Source of the DNA: Paraburkholderia silvatlantica
GTDB taxonomy: Bacteria; Pseudomonadota; Gammaproteobacteria; Burkholderiales; Burkholderiaceae
Reading direction: 5' to 3'
Length of the DNA stretch: 64,000 nucleotides
NCBI RefSeq assembly: GCF_003096715.1
Contig: NZ_QEOL01000015.1
Span: forward strand, 62,001-126,000
Under the pieces are notes generated by a model. The model was not told where the DNA came from. It searched no databases and saw nothing but the letters and a program-made list of their open reading frames with translations. Of the stretch, positions 1-8,032 are shown piece by piece; within the stretch, counting starts at the first letter, position 1, and every line of letters begins with the position of its first letter. The position numbers and the translations under genes were made by a program.

Positions 1-1008
1 GCGGTATTCGCTGTCAACCATGCGAAAGGCTCGCCGCGCAGGCTGTTTCTGCTGGTGTACCTGGTCGGCGTCGCGGTAACGACGTTCCTCTCGAACGATG
101 CCGCCGCCGTCGTGCTGACGCCCGCCGTGTTCGCCGCCGCGAAGAAGGCAGACACGAAGCCGCTACCGCTGCTGTACGTTTGCGCGTTCATTGCCAACGC
201 GGCGAGTTTCGTGTTGCCAATCTCGAATCCCGCCAATCTTGTGCTGTACGCGAATCACACACCGGCATTGGGCTTGTGGATGGCGCGCTTCGCCGTTCCT
301 TCCGTGCTGTCGATCGTCGCGACCTTCTTCCTGCTGCGCTGGACACAGCGTGGGGATCTCCAGGACAAATGCGCCTGCGGCCTGCCGGTCGCCCCGCTCA
401 GCGCAAACGGCAAGGTCGCGCTGGCGGGCATCGGCGTGACGGCAATCGCCTTGCTCGTGGTCTCCGCCTTCGACCTGCAACTGGGCCTGCCGACCGCCTT
501 GCTCGGCCTGCTGACTACGCTGGCGGTGCTCGTCAGGGAGCGCGAGTCGCCGCTGGCACTGGTCGGCGGCATCTCGTGGAGCGTGCTGCCACTCGTTGCG
601 GGACTTTTCGTGCTCGTGGAAATGCTCGCGCACACGGGCGTGATCGCTCAACTTTCACGATTGCTCGCGCACGCGACGCAGCAGAGTCAACCGGCCGCGG
701 CCGCGACATCGGGGCTCATCGTCGCGTTGGGCAGCAATGCGATCAACAACCTGCCGGCCGGACTGATCGCCAGCGCGAGCGCCTTGCAGGCACACAGTCC
801 CGAGAGGTTGATCGACACCCTGCTGATCGGTGTTGACCTCGGCCCGAACCTGTCGATCACCGGCTCGCTCGCGACGATTCTGTGGCTTCTCTCGATCCGC
901 CGTGAGGGCGAAGAGGTGGGTTTTATGCAGTTTTTCAGGATCGGCACAGTGGTCATGCTGCCCGCGCTCGTGCTGGCCATGGGTGCACGGCTATTGGTCG
1001 GGCATTGA
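1..1008 (+). CDS. ArsB-family arsenite/anion efflux permease, 5' truncated by the window edge
   Basis: The reading frame is open from base 1, so the true start lies outside the window; 335 residues are visible of a family that usually has about 420. It is an integral inner-membrane protein with many hydrophobic segments. The motif FLSNDAAAVVLTPAV near the visible N-terminus and the later GSNAINNLPAG are repeated-half signatures of ArsB/ion-transporter superfamily permeases, where they line the substrate path. The family exports arsenite or antimonite, using the membrane potential or ArsA. No ars regulator or reductase lies on the visible side, so the substrate is not proved; a Na+/H+ or dicarboxylate member of the same superfamily is the alternative. 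It converges on the diguanylate cyclase gene. Confidence 0.8.
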   Translation, partial: AVFAVNHAKGSPRRLFLLVYLVGVAVTTFLSNDAAAVVLTPAVFAAAKKADTKPLPLLYVCAFIANAASFVLPISNPANLVLYANHTPALGLWMARFAVPSVLSIVATFFLLRWTQRGDLQDKCACGLPVAPLSANGKVALAGIGVTAIALLVVSAFDLQLGLPTALLGLLTTLAVLVRERESPLALVGGISWSVLPLVAGLFVLVEMLAHTGVIAQLSRLLAHATQQSQPAAAATSGLIVALGSNAINNLPAGLIASASALQAHSPERLIDTLLIGVDLGPNLSITGSLATILWLLSIRREGEEVGFMQFFRIGTVVMLPALVLAMGARLLVGH

Positions 1009-1077
1009 ACAATGCCAATGGATGAGCGTGATGAGTACCGGGATCACGCTGGTTGCGAAACAGAAAGGAACCCGGTC

Positions 1078-2583
1078 TTATAGACGCTCAGTCGCAACCG
1101 CATTGGCAAAAACGACCGTGTTCCTGCCATGACGTTTGGCGGCGTACAACGCGGAATCGGCACTGTTCGTCAGTTCCGCGAGCGTGGAGGGAGAGCCTCG
1201 TCGACCGGTCGCACCGCCTATGCTCACCGTGAACGGGGGAACCGCCGCGGAAGATCCGTGGGGGCGCCCGCTCTCGACCTCGCAACGTATGGCTTCCGCT
1301 ATCCTCATCGCGGCGGCTTCGTCTGTGTCAGGCAATGCAACGACAAATTCCTCTCCGCCGTAGCGTGCAGTGAGATCGCCGAGACGACGCACATGCCGTT
1401 TGATACACGCAGACAAGCGTTTCAACGCGATATCCCCCTGGGCGTGACCATGCCTGTCGTTATATTGCTTGAAGTTGTCCGCATCGATGAACAGCAGCGA
1501 CAGGCAGCTATCGTTACGGTGGAGCCGAGCCCATTCGAGTGCCAGGAACTCGTCGAGCGCACGCCGGTTTTTGAGTCCAGTCAGCGCATCCGTCCGGGTA
1601 AGCTCAGTCAGCAACGCCTGCGCTTTCACGTGAGCCCGCAGTGAGAATGCGAGGAGCCAGACGACGGCGCAAAACGCGGCGCTGATGAATGCAGCGGAGA
1701 TTCCAACCATCCAGGACATGCGGCGCGAGCCGGCCAACACATCGCTTTCCGCCGGTGCGACCACTGCAATCAGGGGGGTACCGGGAACGCGCTGGAAGGT
1801 ATAGAGCCGTACTATCCCGTCTATCGATGACCGTGCCGCATAGAATCCGGAGTCCTGATTCACCATACGCTTGAAGTTCGATGATGTCAGAAGCTGGGCC
1901 TTGGTGAGTGGAGGATTTCTCGCTAGCACGGTGCCATCGACACGCACAATTGCAGTGACACCATGAGGACCTACGTCCAGTCTGGAAAGAAGCTGCGTGA
2001 AATAGTCGAGATCGATGGCAACCACTGCCACTCCACCGAAAGAGCCATCCCCGCGGTTGATCCGTCTGGACAATGCGATGGCCTCCACGCCTCCACGCGA
2101 ACGGGCGCGGTAGACCGCAGACAGATAAAGACCCACATTCGCCGACTGACGATGAACGGTGAAGTAGTCCCGGTCGCTGAAGTTCCAATGGTGCGTGCGG
2201 CCACAGCAACCGTCGATCAGCTGTCCCTGGCTATCTGTAAAACCCATACCGGTAAAATACTCCGCCGGGGTATCGTCAAACAGCAGGTCGTGCCTGGACT
2301 TCGGATCGAGGTTCTGTACCGCGGGCTTGCTCAAGGCAGCAATCAATGTCCGCAGGGAATTATCAGACGTTTCAAAGGTCCGGGCGATATTGCTGACGAG
2401 AACGGCAGTAACGTTGCGCGAAGTCTCGTGAGCATGCTCCACCGCTTCGTTGCGTGCGGCCAGGAGCGTCGCTGTGCTGATGGCCATCACCCCCAAGGCC
2501 ATCAAGGTGCCCAATATGCCGACAATCAAGAGATGACGTCCCGCCCAGGCAGCCAGTTTTCCAGTAGAAGTTGAAACGGACAC
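1078..2583 (-). CDS. Membrane-anchored diguanylate cyclase with periplasmic Cache-like sensor
   Basis: Makes cyclic di-GMP from two GTP. With the GTG start at 2583 it has 501 residues: one membrane segment at about 16-40, a periplasmic sensor region at about 45-285 of Cache/dCache type, a second membrane segment at about 290-315, then a C-terminal GGDEF domain. The active site reads GGEEF at about 409, and an RLGD motif sits exactly five residues upstream, which is the RxxD product-inhibition I-site, so the enzyme should be active and feedback-inhibited. The frame stays open to a TTG at 2721, but those 46 residues are arginine-rich and unlike the family; the GTG has a GAGA stretch in front. 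No EAL domain is present. The ligand sensed is unknown. Confidence 0.9.
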   Translation of the reverse strand: MSVSTSTGKLAAWAGRHLLIVGILGTLMALGVMAISTATLLAARNEAVEHAHETSRNVTAVLVSNIARTFETSDNSLRTLIAALSKPAVQNLDPKSRHDLLFDDTPAEYFTGMGFTDSQGQLIDGCCGRTHHWNFSDRDYFTVHRQSANVGLYLSAVYRARSRGGVEAIALSRRINRGDGSFGGVAVVAIDLDYFTQLLSRLDVGPHGVTAIVRVDGTVLARNPPLTKAQLLTSSNFKRMVNQDSGFYAARSSIDGIVRLYTFQRVPGTPLIAVVAPAESDVLAGSRRMSWMVGISAAFISAAFCAVVWLLAFSLRAHVKAQALLTELTRTDALTGLKNRRALDEFLALEWARLHRNDSCLSLLFIDADNFKQYNDRHGHAQGDIALKRLSACIKRHVRRLGDLTARYGGEEFVVALPDTDEAAAMRIAEAIRCEVESGRPHGSSAAVPPFTVSIGGATGRRGSPSTLAELTNSADSALYAAKRHGRNTVVFANAVATERL

Positions 2584-3235
2584 GACAACAGTCTCACGAA
2601 TACGCTGGGTTCGAGCGTCGCCCGCCCTTGAGACTATGGGACGAGCACGGCTCCGGGAAAGGCCCATTCCGCAAAGGCGCCGTCCGGCATCTGTAGTCGG
2701 CCGACATCTGGTTATCGGCAAGGGCAGCAGAAAATTAAATTATCTCATGGCGCTGTTTGGCGGCGCCTTTCGCGGAAAACCGGCAAAAAAGCGAGGCGGA
2801 CTGAGCGGCGGCGTTGTGACGTGGTCCCGCCCCCCGCGTAGCGCTCCGGCGTCAGCAGCTCTGCCTGTTGCGCGATGGCATGACCCCACAAATCGTAGCC
2901 TTTGTACGTTTCTCGTTCCATCTTTCTGGTCCCCGAAGACGGGAGCCGTTGCCTGTCCCGCTCTCATCTTAACTTCTCTCATGGACGAGAACGTGCCGTC
3001 ATGCGCCGTAGCGGCAGCGCGCGCTTGCGAATTGCCGGCCCGGCAAGGCTTTCGTCCTGTCGGCGTTGTTTAAGCCCGATTTAGGTGACCCTTCGTACTC
3101 GTCGAGAGAATCCTTGAGTGGACAACGACTCAGGCGCCCCCGGACAGAAAGAGGTTGTGAGATGGTGTACTTGATTACCGCACTGATCCAAACGAGAACG
3201 TCGGCCGACGCTCATCGCTCCACCAGCACGACTGA
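2584..3235. other. Intergenic region between the diguanylate cyclase and dadA
   Basis: About 650 bases without a convincing full-length gene. It holds a possible decayed small gene on the minus strand (annotated separately, 2745-2921). A 25-codon plus-strand frame at 3162-3239, preceded by AGAGG, overlaps the end of dadA and is not called. I see no tRNA, clear terminator or mobile-element end. Confidence 0.5.
2745..2921 (-). pseudogene. Possible remnant of a small conserved protein (58 codons)
   Basis: The frame begins MERETYKGYDLWGHAIAQQ and continues AELLTPERYAGGGTTSQ, which has the balanced, protein-like composition of a short soluble Burkholderiaceae protein. After residue 36 or so it becomes arginine-rich and low-complexity, up to the stop at 2745. 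I recall similar N-termini on small proteins of about 70 residues in related genomes but cannot verify this. The break in character suggests a frameshift or a recombination that replaced the 3' half. A GGGGA stretch lies upstream of the ATG. It may be a live 58-residue protein, or chance. Confidence 0.3.
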
Positions 3236-4528
3236 CTAGTCCAGCGCGAAATCCGCCGGGGCCTCCGGTTCCCTCGCGTAGCGGAACACGTTCAAATCAT
3301 CGTGCTGGATAGCGGGTTTTTTGCCTGAAATCAGGTCGGCGAGAAGTTGAGCCGAACCGCACGACATGGTCCACCCAAGCGTCCCATGGCCCGTGTTCAG
3401 GAAAAGGTTGGGCACGGCGGTGCGTCCGACAATGGGCGTGCCGTCCGGCGTCATCGGCCGCAGCCCCGTCCAGAACGTCGCCTTCGACGTGTCGCCGCCG
3501 CCCGGGAACAGATCGTTCACGCACATCTCGAGTGTCTCGCGCCGAGCCTCGCGCAGGCGCTTGTCGAACCCGACGATTTCGGCCATGCCGCCCACGCGAA
3601 TTCGTTTGTCGAAGCGCGTGATGGCGATCTTGTAGGTCTCGTCGAGGACGGTCGAGACAGGGGCGCGTGCCTCATCCGCGATAGGCGCCGTGATGGAATA
3701 CCCCTTGAGCGGGTAGACCGGAATCTTGACGAGGCCAGACAGGAAGTTCGTCGAATAGGAGCCAAACGCGACAACGAACGCGTCGGCATGAATGAGCCTG
3801 GTTCCGTGACGTACGCCAACGACCTTGCCGCCTTCGACAACGAGCGCATCGACGGTTGTGTTGTAGCGGAACGTCACGCCTGCCTGGGCGGCGAGAGCGG
3901 CAAGCCGGGTCGTGAACAGTTGGCAGTCGCCGGTCTCGTCGCCGGGCAAGCGAAGACCGCCGGTTAGTTTATGCGAGGTCGCAGCGAGAGCCGGTTCGGC
4001 CCGCGAGAGTTCGCTTGCAGCGAGCAACTCGTAGGGAACGTTCGCCTCTTTCAGGACGGCGATGTCCTTTGCCGCACCGTCGAATTGCTGCTGCGTGCGG
4101 AAAACCTGTAGCGTGCCGCCGGTTCGTCCTTCGTACTGGATACCCGTTTCAGCGCGTAGCGCCTTCAGGCAATCGCGGCTGTATTGGGCGAGCCGCACCA
4201 TGCGGTTCTTGTTGATGGCGTAGCGCTCCGCCGTGCAGTTCTGCAGCATCTGCCACATCCACTGGAGCTGGAACTGCTTGTCCGCGTCGTCCGGACGGAT
4301 GGCGAGCGGGGCATGCTTCTGGAACATCCACTTAACGGCTTTGAGCGGAACGCCGGGAGCCGCCCACGGCGCGGCGTATCCTGGAGAAATTTGCCCCGCG
4401 TTCGCGAAGCTCGTCTCTAGCGCAGGACCCTGCTCGCGGTCGATGACAGTGACTTCATGGCCGGCGCGTGCCAGATAAAACGCACTCGTTACGCCGACGA
4501 CCCCGCTACCCAATACCAGAACTCGCAT
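3236..4528 (-). CDS. dadA: D-amino acid dehydrogenase small subunit
   Basis: Oxidatively deaminates D-amino acids, chiefly D-alanine, to 2-oxo acids and ammonia, passing electrons to the respiratory chain at the inner membrane. The 430 residues match the usual DadA length. The N-terminus has the Rossmann FAD motif GSGVVGVTSAFYLARAG followed by the acidic end of the second strand (VTVID). The stretch SFANAGQISPGYAAPWAAPG and the C-terminal MSCGSAQLLADLISG are DadA hallmarks. The usual partner, alanine racemase dadX, is not adjacent. It is divergent from the flavin reductase gene at 4859, with a 330-base shared control region. Identity is close to certain; the physiological substrate range is inferred. 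Confidence 0.93.
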   Translation of the reverse strand: MRVLVLGSGVVGVTSAFYLARAGHEVTVIDREQGPALETSFANAGQISPGYAAPWAAPGVPLKAVKWMFQKHAPLAIRPDDADKQFQLQWMWQMLQNCTAERYAINKNRMVRLAQYSRDCLKALRAETGIQYEGRTGGTLQVFRTQQQFDGAAKDIAVLKEANVPYELLAASELSRAEPALAATSHKLTGGLRLPGDETGDCQLFTTRLAALAAQAGVTFRYNTTVDALVVEGGKVVGVRHGTRLIHADAFVVAFGSYSTNFLSGLVKIPVYPLKGYSITAPIADEARAPVSTVLDETYKIAITRFDKRIRVGGMAEIVGFDKRLREARRETLEMCVNDLFPGGGDTSKATFWTGLRPMTPDGTPIVGRTAVPNLFLNTGHGTLGWTMSCGSAQLLADLISGKKPAIQHDDLNVFRYAREPEAPADFALD

Positions 4529-4858
4529 ATCCGTCGTCTCTCCAGCCAGGAGGCCGCCAATACCTGATAAACGCTGCCGGTATTCGATCTGGCAGTCGAT
4601 GAATGAATGCTACCGGCATGCGGGCAGTTTTCAATAATGTTTAGTTGACCCTTTCTGGTTGAAATAGCCATGCCGAAAGGAGGAGGGGCATGGAAGTTTC
4701 CAAACCAGTACCGAGCCGATTCGCAAACATCCCGCAAACATCGTCACAGCTGAGGAATTGTTTGCGAAATGCGAGAACAGTGTTGGAAAGAATCGGGACA
4801 AATTAATCTGGATGTGCATATACACTCTAGCCCATCGATATCATGGTGAAGGAAGCTC
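4529..4858. promoter_or_regulatory. Divergent control region, dadA / OYE reductase, with inverted repeat
   Basis: This 330-base region must carry both divergent promoters. TTCGCAAACA at 4720-4729 is repeated in inverted form as TGTTTGCGAA at 4759-4768, and a further direct copy of CGCAAACAT sits at 4733-4741. Such a 10-base arm pair near the reductase start is a plausible operator for an unlinked regulator. A shorter pair, AATACC...GGTATT, lies nearer dadA at about 4559-4585. A GAAGGAAG Shine-Dalgarno precedes the reductase ATG. No confident -35/-10 pair could be chosen. Confidence 0.4.
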
Positions 4859-5971
4859 ATGTCCAAGCTCTTTTCTGAAGTCAAAGTCGGCCCGTACACG
4901 TTCTCGCACCGGGTTGTTCTTGCACCGCTCACCCGTATGCGCGCTGAAAGCGGTGCGATTCCCGGCGCGCTCATGGCGGAGTATTACGCGCAACGCGCGT
5001 CGGCCGGCGGCTTCCTGATCAGCGAGGCCACCATCGCCGCGCCGAACGGCAACGGATATCTCGGCGCACCTGGCCTGTACGACGATAGTCAGATTGCTGG
5101 CTGGAAGCGCGTGATCGAGGCCGTGCACGCGAAAGGTGCGAAGATTTTCCTTCAGCTGTACCACGCTGGGCGTCAGTCGAACTCGGAGCTGCAACCCGAC
5201 GGCGGGCGGCCCGTAGGTCCCTCGGAAGTCCCTCATGGCGGTGTCGCATACACGGATGCCGGCTGGGTCCCGAATACGCCGAATCGCGCCTTGGAGACGG
5301 ATGAAATTGCGGGCATCGTCGAAAGTTTTCGCGCTGCGGCGGCACGTGGGGTCGCCGCAGGCTTCGACGGCGTGGAACTGCACGCCGCAAACGGCTATCT
5401 GTTCGACCAGTTCCTGCAGGACGGCAGCAACAAGCGGACGGACAACTATGGCGGTTCGTTCGAAAACCGCGCCCGTCTGTTGATGGAAGCCACGCGCGCT
5501 GTTATTTCCGTGTGGGGGAGCGACAAGGTCGCCGTTCGCCTTGGGCCGAGCGGGTCGTGGGGCGATATGTCGGATAGCGACCCTGTCGGTTTGTTCACGT
5601 ATGTTGCGCGAGAACTCGCGAAGCTGAATCTCGCATACCTGCACCTCATCGAACCCCGCATTCTCGGCAATGTCGAAAACGAGGGCGCCGACCCGAATCC
5701 GGTTGCTGCGCAGCTCGTTCGCAAGCACTACGCGGGCACCATCATCGCGGCCGGCGGTTTCGACGGCGAAAAGGCCGAGGCTATCCTGCAGGCCGGCGAT
5801 GCCGATCTGGTTGCATTCGGTCGCCACTTCGTCGCGAATCCGGACCTTCCGGAGCGGTTCCGCCGCAAGCTGTCGCTCAACCCGTATGATCGTTCGACGT
5901 TCTTTGGCGGCACACACATCGGGTATACGGACTATCCGTTCTATCGGGTCGAAGCGCAAGCGCTAGCCTGA
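4859..5971 (+). CDS. Old yellow enzyme family NADH:flavin oxidoreductase (alkene / N-ethylmaleimide reductase type)
   Basis: FMN-dependent TIM-barrel ene-reductase of 370 residues, predicted to be cytosolic and to reduce activated C=C bonds, nitro groups or maleimides with NAD(P)H. The order of motifs is that of the family: VVLAPLTRMRA near the N-terminus, MAEYYAQRASAGGFLISEAT, the substrate-binding pair HAAN in VELHAANGYLFDQFLQ (the HxxN variant), DNYGGSFENRARLLMEA, and VAFGRHFVANPDLPERF with FYGG-like FFGGTHIGYTDYP at the end. A good GAAGGAAG ribosome site precedes the ATG. No TetR or NemR regulator adjoins it. The natural substrate is unknown; nemA-like is the closest label. Confidence 0.9.
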   Translation: MSKLFSEVKVGPYTFSHRVVLAPLTRMRAESGAIPGALMAEYYAQRASAGGFLISEATIAAPNGNGYLGAPGLYDDSQIAGWKRVIEAVHAKGAKIFLQLYHAGRQSNSELQPDGGRPVGPSEVPHGGVAYTDAGWVPNTPNRALETDEIAGIVESFRAAAARGVAAGFDGVELHAANGYLFDQFLQDGSNKRTDNYGGSFENRARLLMEATRAVISVWGSDKVAVRLGPSGSWGDMSDSDPVGLFTYVARELAKLNLAYLHLIEPRILGNVENEGADPNPVAAQLVRKHYAGTIIAAGGFDGEKAEAILQAGDADLVAFGRHFVANPDLPERFRRKLSLNPYDRSTFFGGTHIGYTDYPFYRVEAQALA

Positions 5972-6491
5972 ACAGGGAGGACGCCCAATTGCGCGAACTC
6001 GACGCGATATTGGGCTCGTTTCGGGCAATTGGTGCATCCCGTCTGCGCCTACACTGTCTTTCATGGAGCGAGACGTTGGCTCCGTCCCAGGACTCCCCTC
6101 CTGCGGTCGAGTTGGACCATACCGTGTACCCGTTCCAGAACAGCAGTCCAGCAGTAGTAGTCGAATGTGGCAGAGTTGAGCAGTGAGTGCCGAGGCACCA
6201 CGCTGTTAAGTCAATGAGGAGTGCAGGGCAACTCGTAGTTGAAGTACAGAGCACTGTGCAGTTGAAGGGCAGGGCATCACGCAGTTGAAGTACCGCGTCA
6301 TCCAGGCATCATGTGATTGCAAGTCCAGGCCGCCCACATCGGAACGGATGTGAGCGGCCGCAGCGCATCGGCCAGGGGGGGCGTGTGCCGAGTGCCCGTT
6401 TGCGGCTGAACATTGATTCGCTTCGCTAATAGCGCTACCTTTACGTCTATCCTGGTCGTCGAGTTCTGGTCAACGAGGGGAGAGTCGTTTC
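5972..6491. other. 520-base intergenic region with hairpin and repeats
   Basis: Just after the reductase stop, GCCCAAT (5983-5989) and ATTGGGC (6009-6015) can pair, possibly a weak terminator without a U-run. A short frame from TTG 5989 to 6186 has an AGGGAGG stretch in front but no recognisable protein character and is not called. From about 6171 the region carries a degenerate tandem repeat (separate entry). A GAGGGGAGAG ribosome site for the next gene lies at its end. Confidence 0.45.
6171..6329. repeat. Degenerate tandem repeat, 23-base period with 9-10-base expansions
   Basis: Units start at about 6171, 6203, 6236, 6259 and 6282, with a partial copy at 6314. The three central copies begin TAGTTGAAG or CAGTTGAAG at exactly 23-base spacing (6236, 6259, 6282). 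Most units close with a GGCA-CAC-like end such as GGGCATCACG or AGGCATCATG. The outer units are 32-33 bases, as if carrying an extra 9-10 bases. No reading frame with protein character runs through it. Confidence 0.6.
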
Positions 6492-6953
6492 GTGAAGAGA
6501 GCGTGGGTTTTCCCTTACGTCGTCGCCTTGGGCGCGATCCTTGGCGGATGCGGCAAGGAGAGTTCACGAAACGTCACCGAGGCGTCGGGCGCATCCGCGA
6601 GCCAGGCGCCGGGGCCGGTCGCAAGCGGCGCACCCGCCGCATCAGGCGCGCAGGTGCCGGGCGTGCTGGGGACCGTCACCAAGGCGCAGTTGCCGGGCGA
6701 AGCGGCTGAGGCACTGCGGCTGATCAAGGCGGGCGGCCCCTTTCCTTTCGCGGACGACGGCGTCTTGTTCCGTAACACTGCGCAACTGCTGCCGAAGCAT
6801 CCGCGCGGTTACTACCACACATACACGGTGCGCACCCCGGGCACGACGGATCGCGGGCAGCGCCGGATCGTATGTGGCGGGCCGCGCAGGCAGACCAGCG
6901 ACTGCTATTACACCGACGATTACTACGTCAGTTTCAAGCGCATTGCCGAGTAA
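6492..6953 (+). CDS. Lipoprotein with RNase N1/T1 (barnase/RNase Sa) fold, catalytic residues replaced
   Basis: 153 residues from a GTG start with a strong GAGGGGAGAG site. Residues 1-20 are a lipoprotein signal ending in lipobox LGGC (Cys20), followed by a Ala/Gly/Ser/Pro linker to about 60 and a microbial guanyl-specific ribonuclease domain (about 85-153). Family landmarks are FRNTAQLLP, GYYHTYTVRTPG, RGQRRIVCGG and CYYTDDYYVSFKRI. Set against RNase Sa, the general base Glu54 falls on Thr110 and the general acid His85 on Tyr144, while Arg65 is kept as Arg121. That predicts loss of RNA cleavage. No barstar inhibitor gene follows, although related loci often have one. It may now bind RNA or another partner at the envelope, or be decaying. 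Confidence 0.8.
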   Translation: MKRAWVFPYVVALGAILGGCGKESSRNVTEASGASASQAPGPVASGAPAASGAQVPGVLGTVTKAQLPGEAAEALRLIKAGGPFPFADDGVLFRNTAQLLPKHPRGYYHTYTVRTPGTTDRGQRRIVCGGPRRQTSDCYYTDDYYVSFKRIAE

Positions 6954-7330
6954 AGGCGGCCTCCGATTCTCGGAATGCGCCGAGCTGCGGTTGGACCGTG
7001 ACGAGTTCGGCATCCACCCTTCGATGGGGGATCGATCCGTTACGAATTGCCGAGGTAGGTGGGTGTTCATCGACCGCACGGATATGGGCCGACGCCGGAC
7101 GGAACACCACCGGGTCACCCTTCGATTTGCGGGCCCCTCGGCGCGCGCGCCCGGGTCATCCAAACCGTTACGATATGGGCGCCTCTGAGATTAATCGGAT
7201 AACTAAGCATTGCGACGCATCGGTGCATGCCGCATTGCGGGAACGAAGCCGAGTCGCCCCCGTATTTTTGTCACCATTTCTGCGCTGTTCCCCGTAAAAT
7301 TACATGGTCCTGCTGTACCGGAGCACTACC
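6954..7330. other. 377-base intergenic region
   Basis: No protein of barstar type or any other recognisable product is encoded here in either strand, although the upstream ribonuclease-fold gene would make one expected. Frames through the region are Arg/Thr-rich and lack family motifs. I see no confident terminator. Confidence 0.4.
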
Positions 7331-7555
7331 ATGGAACGAAAGAAAGCTGAACACATCCTGCTCGAAGCCGACGAAATCGCCGGCCTGGTTCTCAACGGCT
7401 TCGACATGACGATGGAAACCGTTGCCGGGCGCGCGCTCTACGAGCGTACGTTTAATGCCTATATCCACAACGAAATCGGCGACTTGCCTGTTGGGGAGCT
7501 GTACGACGCCTTGAACGGCTCGCCCGAAGCCTTCTCTGCAACTACACCGCATTAA
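7331..7555 (+). CDS. Small hypothetical protein, 74 residues
   Basis: Not recognised. The ATG at 7331 is preceded by GGAGC nine bases upstream, which I prefer to an in-frame ATG 27 bases earlier. The protein begins MERKKAEHILLEADEIAGLV and is acidic and soluble, with predicted amphipathic helices (EADEIAGLVLNGFDM, ETVAGRALYERTFNAY) and no signal peptide, cysteine or metal motif. Balanced amino-acid use and a good ribosome site argue that it is real. It stands alone between the ribonuclease-like lipoprotein and the converging copC gene. Confidence 0.6.
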   Translation: MERKKAEHILLEADEIAGLVLNGFDMTMETVAGRALYERTFNAYIHNEIGDLPVGELYDALNGSPEAFSATTPH

Positions 7556-7641
7556 ACCGGCGCCCCGCCAGATAGTCACGAACGGGCCACACTGCGACAC
7601 CGCAAAAAGTCGCAGCATGGCCTCATCTCATCGTTACACGT

Positions 7642-8004
7642 TCACTTCACGTCGAACGAGTAATGTCCGGTCGTGCGATGCCCATCGGCGGCAACCGCGA
7701 CCCACACCACCGAATACTTTCCAGGTGCCAGCGGATTCAGCGCAACCGACATGCGCTTGTTGTTGCCCGCATCGACCCTGGCCTTCTCGCGAATGACGGA
7801 TTTGCCCTGCGCGTCGGTTACGTCGATGGAACTGAAGGCGGGCTCGAGCCCGTCGTCGAAATCGATCACGACCGCGCCCACCGTAGCTGGCACGGTCGAT
7901 CCCGCAGGCGGTTCCTGATGCTTCGGATAAGCGTGCGCCCACGCGAGGTGGGCGGCGAGCAGTGCGATCGAGGCGACGGCCGTGCGCAATGTAGCGAGTT
8001 TCAT
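7642..8004 (-). CDS. copC: CopC-domain periplasmic copper-binding protein
   Basis: 120 residues with a cleavable signal peptide (hydrophobic run TAVASIALLAAHLAWA). The mature protein would begin with histidine, HAYPKHQEPPAGS, the N-terminal copper ligand arrangement of CopC/YobA proteins. The remainder is a short beta-sandwich ending VAADGHRTTGHYSFDV, where the last His pair is the family's second conserved site. CopC delivers or buffers Cu(II) in the periplasm. The ATG at 8004 is supported by the signal peptide; longer frames upstream overlap the preceding gene. The usual membrane partner CopD does not follow. It is probably co-transcribed with the barrel protein and DUF2946 gene upstream. 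Confidence 0.88.
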   Translation of the reverse strand: MKLATLRTAVASIALLAAHLAWAHAYPKHQEPPAGSTVPATVGAVVIDFDDGLEPAFSSIDVTDAQGKSVIREKARVDAGNNKRMSVALNPLAPGKYSVVWVAVAADGHRTTGHYSFDVK

Positions 8005-8032
8005 GGCGATATTCCTGTGTGTATGTGCGGGC

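Noticed and set aside
3162..3239. 25-codon plus-strand frame with AGAGG upstream
   Set aside because: It overlaps the end of dadA, has no motif, and its length is within chance expectation.
5989..6186. 65-codon frame starting with TTG after AGGGAGG
   Set aside because: Composition is not protein-like and the end falls into the degenerate repeat; no recognised family.
6872..7297. Frames after the RNase-like gene examined as a possible barstar
   Set aside because: None contains the barstar motifs (acidic helix, WYGRNLDALWD-like segment); all are Arg/Thr-rich shadows.
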